Source of the DNA: Rhodospirillales bacterium
GTDB taxonomy: Bacteria; Pseudomonadota; Alphaproteobacteria; Rhodospirillales; SHVQ01
Direction of reading: 5' to 3'
Assembly (NCBI GenBank): GCA_009694195.1
Contig: SHVQ01000021.1
Coordinates: 1 to 49,325 of the forward strand
Length of the DNA stretch: 49,325 nucleotides
Position numbers and translations under genes: made by a program. This document shows, piece by piece, positions 17,611-26,011 of the stretch; within the stretch, counting starts at the first letter, position 1; the number at the start of each line of letters is the position of its first letter. The notes under the pieces were generated by a model. That model was not told where the DNA came from, did no database searches, and saw nothing but the letters and a program-made list of their open reading frames with translations.

Positions 17611-18702
17611 TCAGCGTCGCGGCGGCAGCCGGTACTGCTCCAGGAACGCCTTCGCGACCAGCGCATGGCCGGCGGCGTTGAAGTGGACGTCGTAGGGAAT
17701 GAAATAATCCGTGATCGTGGCGACCGGGTCTTTGTCGTTGATGAAGACGGGGAAAAGGTTGACGAACCCGGCGCCCTGCTCCTTCGCCCACGCGCGCCAG
17801 AACGTCACCTGCCTGGATTCGAGGTCGCGGGCCAGGATCTGATCCGGCCACGGATAGACGGCGACGGTCAACGGGATGCCGCGCTCCTTGAGGAATGCCT
17901 GAAGCTTGTCCAAATAGAGCTTATTTTTTTCCAGCCCCGGCGCGCCGATCTGTTCGTAGAGCGCGTCGTCGAGGGTCCAGCGGCCCCGGGTGAGGTTCGT
18001 CACCGCGCCGATGGGCCCCAAGCGTTTCTGACGGGCGCGTTCGGAAAGCGCGTCTTTGATCGTGCGATAGAGGCGGTAATAGACGGAGTTGGCCTTGAGA
18101 AAAGCTTTCGCTTTCCGGGCGAAGCTGATTGTGCGGGGGCAGAGGCTCCGGACGATCTCGTCCTCGTCCATTCGATAACAGAGCGCCTCGTCCTCGATGT
18201 CGGAGATGTCGATGAACACAACGACGGCATTCGCTTGCAGACCCAAGTCCTGGATGTAGTGCTTGGTCTTCCGGTAGTAGATGGACCCGGCGTAGGAAAT
18301 GAGGCCTCCGTTCAACACCTCGACGTTGCGTTCGGCGAGAACGTCTCCGATCTTGCCGGCGAAGGCTTCCTCGTAACGCACGCCGAGACCCTCCGTCATG
18401 GAATCACCCATGAAAAGCACGCGAAACTTGTCGGAACGGAGGGGCACGTCGCGCGTCGATGCATCCCGCATGCTCAAGGAGTTCGTGAAATAGGGTGTGC
18501 GCGTGCTGCCAAACAGGCTTTCGAAGGTGGCGAGCGGCGCGAGACCATGATGGAAAAGCGGGTGTCCCGGCCGGGCGGCCGCTTCCCGGAGTTCGCTCCG
18601 CCATGTCGGTACGATGAGTCGTCCCGCCTGGCCCAAGACAAGATCGGTCGTCAAGGCGACAACCACGATGAGCAGGGAGATCTTTGCAAGGCGCAATCGC
18701 AT
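17611..18702 (-). CDS. Membrane-anchored SGNH-hydrolase-like protein
   Basis: A 363-residue protein with an N-terminal membrane anchor or signal segment (residues ~5-25), then a GDSL/SGNH hydrolase fold. Block I is FMGDSMTEGLG, block II-like VLNGGLISYAG, and block V DVHFNAAGHALVA gives the Asp-x-His pair. Such domains act as O-acetyl or O-acyl esterases or transferases on extracellular polysaccharides, AlgJ/AlgX-like when paired with an MBOAT protein. The MBOAT gene is 3.9 kb away in the same locus, and a second SGNH gene lies between them. The ATG at 18702 has no obvious ribosome site. The gene is divergent from the O-antigen ligase-like gene. Confidence 0.85.
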   Translation of the reverse strand: MRLRLAKISLLIVVVALTTDLVLGQAGRLIVPTWRSELREAAARPGHPLFHHGLAPLATFESLFGSTRTPYFTNSLSMRDASTRDVPLRSDKFRVLFMGDSMTEGLGVRYEEAFAGKIGDVLAERNVEVLNGGLISYAGSIYYRKTKHYIQDLGLQANAVVVFIDISDIEDEALCYRMDEDEIVRSLCPRTISFARKAKAFLKANSVYYRLYRTIKDALSERARQKRLGPIGAVTNLTRGRWTLDDALYEQIGAPGLEKNKLYLDKLQAFLKERGIPLTVAVYPWPDQILARDLESRQVTFWRAWAKEQGAGFVNLFPVFINDKDPVATITDYFIPYDVHFNAAGHALVAKAFLEQYRLPPRR

Positions 18703-18805
18703 TGAGGCGCACAATACTTCGGGAGTGAGATTTTGAGAATGCCGCGCCATCCGGCGGAAAAGCTTGACAGGAACGGAAAATTCCCGAAAAAGCGGGTCCT
18801 GGCCC

Positions 18806-20113
18806 ATGCGCGAGACGAATTTTCCGATGCTTGGAGCATCCCGGGCGATCCGCTTTCGTCTCCGGGAGGGCCATGTCCTCGCCGCGGCTGCGTTTCTGCT
18901 TGTGCCCGTCGCGACCTTCGTCCCGCGTGCACTTGCGGTTATTTTTGCTGCGAGTGCTGTCGCGACAATCATTGCTGCCACCCTCAACCGCCGATGGCCC
19001 GACATTCGCAGCCCGCTTGTCGTGGGCCTTGCCCTGTTTTTCCTGTGGGGGCTGGCGAGCGCGGCATGGTCGATCACGCCCGGCGAGTCCGGCAAGACCG
19101 CCATTTCACTCGGTGCAACCTTTTTTGGCGGGCTGATCCTTGTCAGGACGGTGGCCAACCTCGGCGCGGCGGAGTGGAATTTATTTGAACGGTCTTTGAT
19201 CGCCGGCGGGATCGTCGGGTATTCCATTTTGTTCATCGAGCTCGTGGGCGGGCATCCTTTGCAAAACGCGGTCATGAAGGCCGTCGGCCGGCCGTTCACG
19301 GTCCCCTCGTACGCCATCTACTTTCTTAATCCCGGCCTCGCGATCGCGAGCCTGTTCGCCTGGCCATGGCTCCTCTGCCTGTGGCGACGTGCGCCGCTCC
19401 TTGCGGCTGCCGCTGCGGTCGGCATCGGAGTGATCGTCGGTCTCGGCGATGCCGAGGCTCCGCGCGTCGGCTTGGCGCTCGGCGGCGTCGCATGTCTCGC
19501 GGCCCTCGCGTTTCCGCGAGCGATGGTGTGGGCGGCCGGCGCCCTCGTGGGACTTGGCGTCCTTGCGGCGCCGCTCTTGCCGAAAGCGCTACCGCCGACG
19601 GCGGAGCTCGTGCGGGAGGCGCCCAATCTCGCGCCCTCGGTGTACCACCGGATCGCCATCTGGCAGGTCGCGGTGAAACACGTCGAGCAGGCCCCCATCC
19701 TCGGGCACGGCTTCGACACGGCGCGCGCTCTCTATGGCAAGGAGACCAAGGTGGAGCGGTCCTTCTACGACAAGGAGGGCGTGAGGCGCTGGGTCTCCCA
19801 GTATGAACCGATCCCGCTCCATCCGCACAACGGAATCCTGCAGATCTGGCTGGAGCTTGGGACGGTGGGGGCGCTCCTCGGCGGGGCCATCCTGCTCTCC
19901 GTCGTTCGTGCCATCGGCCGACACGGCGGCAGGCGGCTGGACCGCGCCATGGCCCTCGGGGTTTTCGTTGCCGGGTTGTTCATCGCGTCCGTGAGTTTCG
20001 GCATCTGGCAGAGCTGGTGGCTTTGCGGCCTCTGGCTCGTCGGCGCGTTCACGGCCGCCGTCATGTGCAGGGAAGAGCGCGCGCCGGACCGTCAGACGGA
20101 ACACGTCGCGTGA
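18806..20113 (+). CDS. O-antigen ligase/polymerase-like membrane protein (Wzy/WaaL family)
   Basis: A 435-residue protein with about ten to twelve hydrophobic helices. Its large periplasmic loop (about 255-345) ends with the family signature HPHNGILQIWLELGTVGALLG, typical of the Wzy_C / O-antigen ligase fold (PF04932). Such enzymes polymerise undecaprenyl-linked repeat units or attach the glycan to an acceptor such as lipid A or protein; sequence alone does not separate the two. The frame extends to TTG 18764, but ATG 18806 gives a better N-terminus before the first helix. Its stop overlaps the next gene in GTGA, forming a two-gene unit with the second SGNH protein. The 103 bases upstream (18703-18805) hold the divergent promoters; I could not place convincing boxes. 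Confidence 0.88.
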   Translation: MRETNFPMLGASRAIRFRLREGHVLAAAAFLLVPVATFVPRALAVIFAASAVATIIAATLNRRWPDIRSPLVVGLALFFLWGLASAAWSITPGESGKTAISLGATFFGGLILVRTVANLGAAEWNLFERSLIAGGIVGYSILFIELVGGHPLQNAVMKAVGRPFTVPSYAIYFLNPGLAIASLFAWPWLLCLWRRAPLLAAAAAVGIGVIVGLGDAEAPRVGLALGGVACLAALAFPRAMVWAAGALVGLGVLAAPLLPKALPPTAELVREAPNLAPSVYHRIAIWQVAVKHVEQAPILGHGFDTARALYGKETKVERSFYDKEGVRRWVSQYEPIPLHPHNGILQIWLELGTVGALLGGAILLSVVRAIGRHGGRRLDRAMALGVFVAGLFIASVSFGIWQSWWLCGLWLVGAFTAAVMCREERAPDRQTEHVA

Positions 20114-21171
20114 TCGGCGTTCAGAATCTTTTCCGTCAGACATTCTTCATCGGCGCCGCCTTCATCGTCGCGCTCGCCTTGGGCGAGCTCGCGGTGCGCA
20201 CGATCGCGCCGCAGAACCTGAGCGGCTCCTGGTTCGTCATCGGACCCCGCGGCCTCGTCCTTAATAAGGCCGAAGGCACGGCCCGCCACCAATCGGGCGC
20301 CCGCGCCGTCAACTACCGCTTCAACCGGTTCCATCAGCGCGGCGGCGAGCCCGTGCCGGGCATGCCGAGCGTGCTCCTCCTCGGGTCTTCGAGCGCGTTC
20401 GGATGGCTGCTCGAAGAAGACCACGCACCAACGGGATTGCTCCAGGCATACGCGGATGGGGAGCTCGGCCCCGGTCGTGTGCAATTCCTGAATGCCGCGA
20501 CGGGCGGCTGGGGGACGGACAGCTTTCTCGCCTATCTCGAGACCTTTGGCGACCGGATCAAACCCCTCTCCGTCCTCATCGTCGCGAGCGCGACCGATTT
20601 TGCCTGGGCAGCGCGCGACAGCCTGTACGCAAAAAATGCATCCGGCGCCTTGGTCCCGCGCGCGAAATCCGCGTCCAAGTTTCTGGAGAACAATCCGCTC
20701 CACCGCTTGCCCGGTTACGAATGGCTGCTCACGCACTCCCACCTCGCGCAACTGGCGCGGCAGACGGCGGTGAAAACGCTGTCGGTGTGGAACGCCCTCG
20801 GGAATCCGCGGCGCCAGGCCGGTGCGGATACTCCTCAGGACGCGGTTGCGACCGACGGCGAAAAAGCATTCGGCCGTACCCTGCTCGGCGCAATCCGAAC
20901 GTGGTGCGAGACGCGCGGTGCGGCGCTCCTCATCACAACGCAGTACCACATCGCCTATGCGCCGGACGCCTACCGCTGGCTGGAAGCGGCGGCGCGCGAA
21001 GACGGCCTCGCGTTCTTCGATGCAAGTCCGGAGATCCGGGCCGCCGTCGGGGCTGACGCCGCGCGCTACTTCATCGAGACGGACCCGCATCCGAACGAGC
21101 GGCTGAACGAGCTGATTGCCCGTGTCGTATGGCGGTGGCTCAAGCCGGTGCTCGCCGAGCGCATCCGGTGA
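20110..21171 (+). CDS. Second SGNH-hydrolase-like membrane-anchored protein
   Basis: A 353-residue protein starting at GTG 20110, which overlaps the ligase stop. It has an N-terminal hydrophobic anchor (residues ~10-27: FFIGAAFIVALALGELAV). The SGNH block I is degenerate (VLLLGSSSAFGWLL, with GSS in place of GDS), and ETDPHPNERLNEL supplies an Asp-x-His pair near the end. It therefore keeps a candidate Ser-His-Asp triad. It is similar in plan to the 17611-18702 protein, though not a close copy. In this position it probably cooperates with the polymerase/ligase and the convergent MBOAT acyltransferase (19 bases away) in acylating or de-acylating the glycan outside the cytoplasm (inference). 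Confidence 0.82.
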   Translation: MIGVQNLFRQTFFIGAAFIVALALGELAVRTIAPQNLSGSWFVIGPRGLVLNKAEGTARHQSGARAVNYRFNRFHQRGGEPVPGMPSVLLLGSSSAFGWLLEEDHAPTGLLQAYADGELGPGRVQFLNAATGGWGTDSFLAYLETFGDRIKPLSVLIVASATDFAWAARDSLYAKNASGALVPRAKSASKFLENNPLHRLPGYEWLLTHSHLAQLARQTAVKTLSVWNALGNPRRQAGADTPQDAVATDGEKAFGRTLLGAIRTWCETRGAALLITTQYHIAYAPDAYRWLEAAAREDGLAFFDASPEIRAAVGADAARYFIETDPHPNERLNELIARVVWRWLKPVLAERIR

Positions 21172-21190
21172 CCGGGAAAAGCTTCGGCGA

Positions 21191-22636
21191 CTAGAACTGG
21201 AAATAAAGGAACGGCGACTCGCGGTCGAGCAACATCAGCGCGACCACGAAGAGGACGCCGATGACGACCGTGTAGGAGACGGCCGGGATTCCGAATACGA
21301 GAGCCGGAGGTGGCGCCGGCTCGTGCTCGGCGCCCGGCGGCCGATAGCCGGTGATCTCCTGTGTATTCGGCGCGAACCAAGCGATCGCCAACAGAACGGC
21401 GATGGATGCCAGTGCGCCCTCCGGCGCGAAAAGCTGGTTGTGGAACGTTGCGAGCCCGTTCGATCCGAACATTGCACCCAGCATCGCAAACGCTGTCGGA
21501 AATCCGTCTGCGCGGAAGAAGACCCAGGCGATCACGACCGCCAGGAAGGTCAGGAGCCGACCGGCCCACGGGCTCATGGTCAGCCCCATCGCGCGCCACG
21601 TCTGGTTGACGACCAAAAAAAGCCCGTGGAGCCCGCCCCATACGATGAACGTCCAGCCGGCCCCATGCCAAAGGCCGCCAAGCAGCATGGTGATCATGAC
21701 GTTGACGTAACGGCGCGCGGGGCCGCGACGGTTGCCGCCGAGCGGGATGTATAGGTAGTCGCGGAGAAAGCGCGACAGCGTCATGTGCCAGCGCCGCCAG
21801 AAGTCGATGATGCTCGTCGCCTTGTAGGGTGATGCGAAATTAAGCGGAAGACGGATGTTCATCATCATGGCGAGGCCGATCGCCATATCCGAATAGCCGG
21901 AGAAATCGAAGTAGATCTGCATGGTGTAGGCGAAGGCACCGGTCCATGCCTCGACGAGAGTCAGCGGGACTCCGGGCGCGGCAGCGAAAACCTTGTTCGC
22001 GTAAGGGGCAATTCCGTCCGCGAGGATTACTTTCTTGCAAAGCCCGATCATGAAGCATTTGAAGCCGAGGACGACGTTTGAAGTGCGAAGGCGGTACGTC
22101 GCCGCATCCTCGAACTGCGGCATGATCTCGCGGTGATGCAAGATCGGGCCGGCGATGAGGTGCGGGAAGTAGGTGACAAAAAGGGCGTAATGGATGGGAT
22201 TGTATTCGCGCGCCTCGCCGCGATAGGCATCCACGAGATAGGTGATCTGGGTAAAGGTGAAAAACGAGATACCGAGCGGCAGCACGATCTCAAGGGCGGG
22301 GAGCGCCGCGCCCGTCACATCGATGAAGAAGTTGGCGTATTTGCAGTAGCCGAGCAGCGCGAGGTTGGCGGCGAGGCCGAGGACGAGCAGGGCCGTTCGC
22401 CTGGAGTGCGACCATATCGCCTGAGTTCGCGCCAGGCCCAACCCGATCCCGTAGTTGAACGCGATCGAGCCGAGAAGGAGGCCGACGTAGGCCGGATTCC
22501 ACCATCCATAGAAGAAGAGCGAGGTGAGAACCAGAACCCCCGCCGCACCCCGTCTCCAATAACGGCCGGCGAAAAAGAAGAGGGCGAGGGTGACCGGCAG
22601 GAAGCCGAACAGAAACGGATAGGAATTGAAGAGCAT
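21191..22636 (-). CDS. MBOAT-family O-acyltransferase (AlgI-like)
   Basis: This 481-residue polytopic protein shows all MBOAT landmarks: an N-terminal FLFGFLPVTL helix, PLGISFFTFTQITYLVDAYRG, FPHLIAGPI, the FWRRWHMTLSRFLRDYLYIPLGGNR block and the catalytic-type His in LGGLWHGAGWTFIVWGG. Bacterial members such as AlgI, PatA and DltB move acyl groups across the membrane for polysaccharide O-acylation with an SGNH partner. Two SGNH proteins are encoded nearby. The gene converges on the second SGNH gene. Its start at 22636 lies 83 bases from the stop of the htpX remnant. The last ~40 residues add one more hydrophobic helix and end SPFLYFQF. Confidence 0.95.
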   Translation of the reverse strand: MLFNSYPFLFGFLPVTLALFFFAGRYWRRGAAGVLVLTSLFFYGWWNPAYVGLLLGSIAFNYGIGLGLARTQAIWSHSRRTALLVLGLAANLALLGYCKYANFFIDVTGAALPALEIVLPLGISFFTFTQITYLVDAYRGEAREYNPIHYALFVTYFPHLIAGPILHHREIMPQFEDAATYRLRTSNVVLGFKCFMIGLCKKVILADGIAPYANKVFAAAPGVPLTLVEAWTGAFAYTMQIYFDFSGYSDMAIGLAMMMNIRLPLNFASPYKATSIIDFWRRWHMTLSRFLRDYLYIPLGGNRRGPARRYVNVMITMLLGGLWHGAGWTFIVWGGLHGLFLVVNQTWRAMGLTMSPWAGRLLTFLAVVIAWVFFRADGFPTAFAMLGAMFGSNGLATFHNQLFAPEGALASIAVLLAIAWFAPNTQEITGYRPPGAEHEPAPPPALVFGIPAVSYTVVIGVLFVVALMLLDRESPFLYFQF

Positions 22637-22719
22637 GGGCCCGCCGGCATTCGTGGACGCCGCCGACCTCCTAGCACGGAAGGCCCGTCAATCCTATGCG
22701 GGGAATGCTGTCGGAGGCG

Positions 22720-22986
22720 TTAACCCCATGGGCCCCGGCGGGGGGCGGTTCGCGCGCAGGTGTCCCGCGGCCGGCCATCGCGTGCAGGCGCCGACCGGCG
22801 GTCGACCGACGTCGCATGGTACATGCCGAGGACGATTTTATCCGAGTTCCAATAGGCGAAGACGTTCATCGCCAGCGCGACAACGAAGGCGATGAGCATG
22901 CCCTGCTCGCCGCCGATGGCGTAGCCGACGGCAAGGAAGAGGCTGGTGAGCCCGGCCAGCAAAATCGCGGTGCGAACGTAATGCAT
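22720..22986 (-). pseudogene. htpX: Truncated htpX (M48 protease) remnant
   Basis: From ATG 22986 the frame reads the HtpX N-terminus: two hydrophobic helices with VGYAIGGEQGMLIAFVVALAMN, then FAYWNSDKIVLGMYHATSVDRRSAP. HtpX-like similarity stops near 22795. The following codons are an unrelated Arg/Pro-rich tail ending at 22720. The HExxH zinc-protease domain (about 220 residues in intact HtpX) is absent, and the MBOAT gene occupies the space where it should lie. The interval 22637-23075 holds only this remnant; I see no other gene in it. In related genomes htpX lies beside the DUF1674 gene and rsmB (from memory), so this is probably the scar of glycan-locus insertion. It could still make a ~88-residue membrane peptide. 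Confidence 0.8.
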
Positions 22987-23075
22987 CGTGGATGACATAA
23001 TCCGAGCGCCGGGAATTTCAAGCACGGTGGCGCCGGCTGTAGTATGGTGCGCTCTTCACGCCCGGAGATGCCGAC

Positions 23076-23264
23076 GTGAGCTCCAAGCTGACCGATCCGC
23101 GCCCGACGGTTTCTCCCAAGCCGGCTGAAAATCCGCCCGTGCCCGCGCGGCCGGAGACGCCGCTTGCGCCGGCGGATGCCCGCCCCGCTCCCAAGCCGGA
23201 CGTCCACCCCGATCCCACCCGCTACGGCGACTGGGAACGGAAGGGCCGCTGCATCGATTTCTAG
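23076..23264 (+). CDS. DUF1674 / succinate dehydrogenase assembly factor 4 homologue
   Basis: A 62-residue protein with a Pro/Ala-rich, disordered first half and the invariant C-terminal signature PTRYGDWERKGRCIDF of the DUF1674/SdhAF4 family. Eukaryotic Sdh8/SDHAF4 protects the flavinylated SDHA subunit before complex II assembly; the bacterial proteins are thought to do the same. It starts at GTG 23076, eight bases after a GGAG ribosome site, and is divergent from the htpX remnant. Such a location next to htpX fits a conserved alphaproteobacterial neighbourhood (from memory). The sdh genes are not in this window. Confidence 0.88.
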   Translation: MSSKLTDPRPTVSPKPAENPPVPARPETPLAPADARPAPKPDVHPDPTRYGDWERKGRCIDF

Positions 23265-23275
23265 GCGCCCGTCCG

Positions 23276-24385
23276 CTATCGCGCCGGCGTGAAGGCCTTC
23301 GCGCGTGCCTTTGCTTCCGCCGCTTGTTCCGCCGCCATCCCGGCCGCCAGCGCTTCGGCTTCGCGCACGGCCCTTTCGTGACCTTGCTCTCCCGCGATCA
23401 GGAGCCACGTCAGCGCCTGGACGGGGTCACGGGCGCCGGCCCGGCCCTCGCGGATCGCCCGCCCGAGCTCGTACTGGGCCTTCGGGTCTCCCCGTTCGGC
23501 GGCCATGCGCCAAAAGCGGACGGCGTTCTCCATCGCGACGGGGACGACGTGGCCGTGGGCATAGGCGTTGCCGAGCTGAACCTGGGCGGCCGTACCGCCG
23601 GCCTCGGCTTCGGCGGTCATGGACCGGAGGACGCTCTCGAGATAGGACTCCCCAAATGTTTTGGGATCGACCGCCTTCGCCCGCTCGCCGAGCACCGCCT
23701 CCAGGATCACGGCGCGCGCTGCCAGCAGCGCGGGAAGGCGGTAGAAGCCGCCCTTGAGGCGCGGATCGTACAGCACGTTCAGGAGCGTCCGATCCACCTC
23801 GGTCAAATCCCGCCGCCCGGACGAATAGCTGAGGATCGAATCGGCGAAGTGCGGGTGGCCGAGAAGGCCGAGCGCATGAAGGATCTCGTGCCGGATGCAC
23901 CGCTTGAGATCCTCGAGGTCGCGCCAGTTCCGGTTGATGGTCAGCGTCGCACGGAGGAATTTTCCGCTCGCGGTCGCCCAAGAGGAATGGGCGAGGCATC
24001 CCACCCGGCTGCCTCCCGCCATGAGAAACGGAAGCTCGACGAACTCGAACACCATGTTCCCTTCCGCCCCCGCCGGGGCGGGCTCGACGGAGAGGCCGAC
24101 AGGGACTGCCTGCTCGCGAAGGTAGCGAAGCGCGTGTTCGTCCCAATCGTGGCCGAAGGTGTTGAGCATTCGCGGCCGGATGGGTTCGGCCCAGCGCCTG
24201 ACGATGCCGGAGGTGCCGTCGTCCCTGAGGAGAGCGGCCTGATCGAACGCCTTCATCAGCATCGTGACGCGCTCGCTTTCCTCCGGCGTCGCGGCGCTCG
24301 CCGTGCAGAACACGGCCGCCACCGCCGCGAGAACGGCGGCCATGCGCCGCGAGGCGAAAAGAAGCGTCGCCTGCGTAGAGCTCAT
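23276..24385 (-). CDS. Secreted DUF2927-like protein with HExxH motif and Sel1-like repeats
   Basis: A 369-residue protein starting at ATG 24385 after a GAGGGAAG ribosome site. It has a signal peptide (residues ~10-32, ending ASA-A). Residues ~60-240 form a DUF2927-like domain that includes a zinc-protease-like HEILHALGLLGH and the segment DLTEVDRTLLNVLYDPRLKGG. Residues ~280-345 contain two Sel1-type repeats (AQVQLGNAYAHG and AQYELGRAIREG). Many DUF2927 proteins lack the first His, so this copy may be a genuine peptidase; that is an inference from the motif only. The C-terminal ~25 residues are Ala/Glu-rich. It is divergent from the TPR-like gene, with 117 bases between the chosen starts. 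Confidence 0.8.
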   Translation of the reverse strand: MSSTQATLLFASRRMAAVLAAVAAVFCTASAATPEESERVTMLMKAFDQAALLRDDGTSGIVRRWAEPIRPRMLNTFGHDWDEHALRYLREQAVPVGLSVEPAPAGAEGNMVFEFVELPFLMAGGSRVGCLAHSSWATASGKFLRATLTINRNWRDLEDLKRCIRHEILHALGLLGHPHFADSILSYSSGRRDLTEVDRTLLNVLYDPRLKGGFYRLPALLAARAVILEAVLGERAKAVDPKTFGESYLESVLRSMTAEAEAGGTAAQVQLGNAYAHGHVVPVAMENAVRFWRMAAERGDPKAQYELGRAIREGRAGARDPVQALTWLLIAGEQGHERAVREAEALAAGMAAEQAAEAKARAKAFTPAR

Positions 24386-24502
24386 GCGCTTCCCTCGGAA
24401 CAAGCCGATTTCGGCAAGAGCCAATTCATCGGTGCGAAACTTGCGCTTGCAGTTGAATTTCCAATCCGGCATATGGACACTTCCCGGGGGGCACGCCAGT
24501 CG

Positions 24503-25870
24503 ATGTCTTTGGTCAAATCTCTCTTTGGCTTTCTTTCGCCGCCGCAAGGCGCCCGGCGCGAGACGGCGGCGCGGTCCGACCGCGCCTTCGTGCCCACGGA
24601 CACGGCGGAGCCGCCCGCTCTCGTGGTCCTGCTCTCGGATTTCGACGGCACGGGCGGGGCTCAGTATACATCTCACGTCGCCGCCCTCCTCAACCGGTTG
24701 CCCGGGATCGATATCCTGCGCCGCACCCAGCCGCTTCCGCTCGCTTCGGCGGGAAGCCTGGGCGAGCGCCTGGCGTTGGCTGCCGAAAAAGGGCGCGAGT
24801 GGCTGATAGCCGACAAAGCCGATCTTCTCGTGTGGGGCCGCATCGAGGGGGCGAAACTCACCGTGCGCTTTCTTCCGCGCGCGGCGGAGGCCGACGGCCG
24901 CCCCGGGACGTTCGGTCTCGGCGATATCCTCGAGCTCCCCAGCCGGGTGAGCGACGACTTCGACAGCATCCTCGTTGCCTCCATTCTTGCCGCGGGGAAT
25001 CCGACCAAGGTCGCCGCGCGCAACCGCTTGGGAGGCATCCTCGGCGAGGTGGTAGCCCGTGTCGAAGGGCTCGTACAGCAGGCTCCCTCGGGACTCGCCT
25101 CCGACCAGCTTGCCCCCATGCTTACCTGCCTCGGCAACGTGTTCGCGGTCCAATCGCGGCTCACGGGGGAGCGCTCCTTGCTCGACCGGTCCGTTGCCGC
25201 ATACAAGGCGGCGCTCGACAAGATCTCCCCGGCCGAAGCGCAAATGACGTGGGCGCTGACCCAGAGCCATCTCGGCGATGCTCTGCAGGCGATCGCCGAC
25301 CGCGACAAAAATCCGGAATCCTTGAAATTGGCGGCCGACACGTACAAGTCCGTCGCCGATACGCTCGGGCGCGGAACCTACCCGTACGATTGGGCGCTCG
25401 CGCATGTGCGCTACGGCAACGCGCTCTACAAGATCGGCGTGCGCGAGGGCAAGGCGAAGTCGCTTAAGGAGTCGGCGACGGCGCTCGAACAGGCGCTCTC
25501 CGTCTACACGCGCGAATCGATGCCGGGCCGGTGGTCGGAAACCATGAACCAGTTCGGGACCGTGCTGCTCGCGCTCGGCGAACAGGTCACCGGCACCGTC
25601 ATACTCGAGCAGGCGGTCGCCGCGTTTCGCAAAGTCCTGGAAATACGGCGTCGCGAGTCCGTGCCGATGCTCTGGGCGCAGACGGCGAACAACCTGGGCG
25701 CCGCCTGCTTCGCGCTCGCCAAGCGCAACAAGAGCGCCGCGCTGCTCAACGAAGCCGCCGGTTGCTTCGAGGGGGCGAAAGAGGTCTACGAGGAAAACAA
25801 GCTCACGCAGACCGTCCTCGTCATCGAGAACAACTTGCAGCGCGTGCACCGGCTCCTCGGCGCGCGCTAG
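24503..25870 (+). CDS. TPR-repeat protein with an N-terminal FlgO/TolB-like segment
   Basis: A protein of 455 residues from ATG 24503, or 465 from ATG 24473; neither has a strong ribosome site. Residues ~45-175 (VVLLSDFDGTGGAQYTSHVAALL..., ADLLVWGRIEGAKLTVRFLP) resemble the small alpha/beta domain of FlgO/TolB-N-like proteins. From ~215 to the end come at least six degenerate TPR-type helix pairs with repeated Leu-Gly-Ala/Asn patterns (SHLGDALQAI, VRYGNALYKI, NQFGTVLLAL, NNLGAACFAL). There is no signal peptide, so a cytoplasmic scaffold is likely. The partner is unknown; the divergent neighbour is a secreted DUF2927-like protein. Its 3' end runs into a palindromic repeat. Confidence 0.8.
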   Translation: MSLVKSLFGFLSPPQGARRETAARSDRAFVPTDTAEPPALVVLLSDFDGTGGAQYTSHVAALLNRLPGIDILRRTQPLPLASAGSLGERLALAAEKGREWLIADKADLLVWGRIEGAKLTVRFLPRAAEADGRPGTFGLGDILELPSRVSDDFDSILVASILAAGNPTKVAARNRLGGILGEVVARVEGLVQQAPSGLASDQLAPMLTCLGNVFAVQSRLTGERSLLDRSVAAYKAALDKISPAEAQMTWALTQSHLGDALQAIADRDKNPESLKLAADTYKSVADTLGRGTYPYDWALAHVRYGNALYKIGVREGKAKSLKESATALEQALSVYTRESMPGRWSETMNQFGTVLLALGEQVTGTVILEQAVAAFRKVLEIRRRESVPMLWAQTANNLGAACFALAKRNKSAALLNEAAGCFEGAKEVYEENKLTQTVLVIENNLQRVHRLLGAR

Positions 25871-25894
25871 AAGCGTTTCGAGTCCGCGGAATCA

Positions 25895-26010
25895 CCCCCA
25901 CCTCACCCCAACCCTCTACGCCCCCTGGGGTCTGCGGGGGAATCCCCCGCAAGAAACCCCCTTGGGGCGGAGAGGGAGGGACCCGCTTAAGCGGGAGGGT
26001 GAGGTGGGGC
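25895..26010. repeat. Dispersed palindromic repeat (family C) with nested core
   Basis: The ends are inverted repeats: CCCCACCTCACCCC near 25896-25910 and its complement near 25996-26009. Inside are a perfect 14-bp palindrome CCCGCTTAAGCGGG (25982-25995) and a G/C-run module (25921-25968). The 28-bp core of that module (25936-25963) recurs inverted at 28929-28956. It sits between the convergent TPR and acs genes and may act as a bidirectional terminator. Confidence 0.8.
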
Positions 26011-26011
26011 G

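Noticed and set aside
18764..18792. TTGACA at 18764 as a -35 box of the ligase/polymerase gene
   Set aside because: No acceptable -10 box lies 16-19 bases downstream; the following bases are AAAAAG-like.
23276..25870. Two overlapping long frames, 857 codons (-) and 848 codons (+), spanning almost the same DNA
   Set aside because: Only the last 369 codons of the minus frame and the last 455-465 of the plus frame look like protein. The rest are GC-driven antisense shadows of each other.
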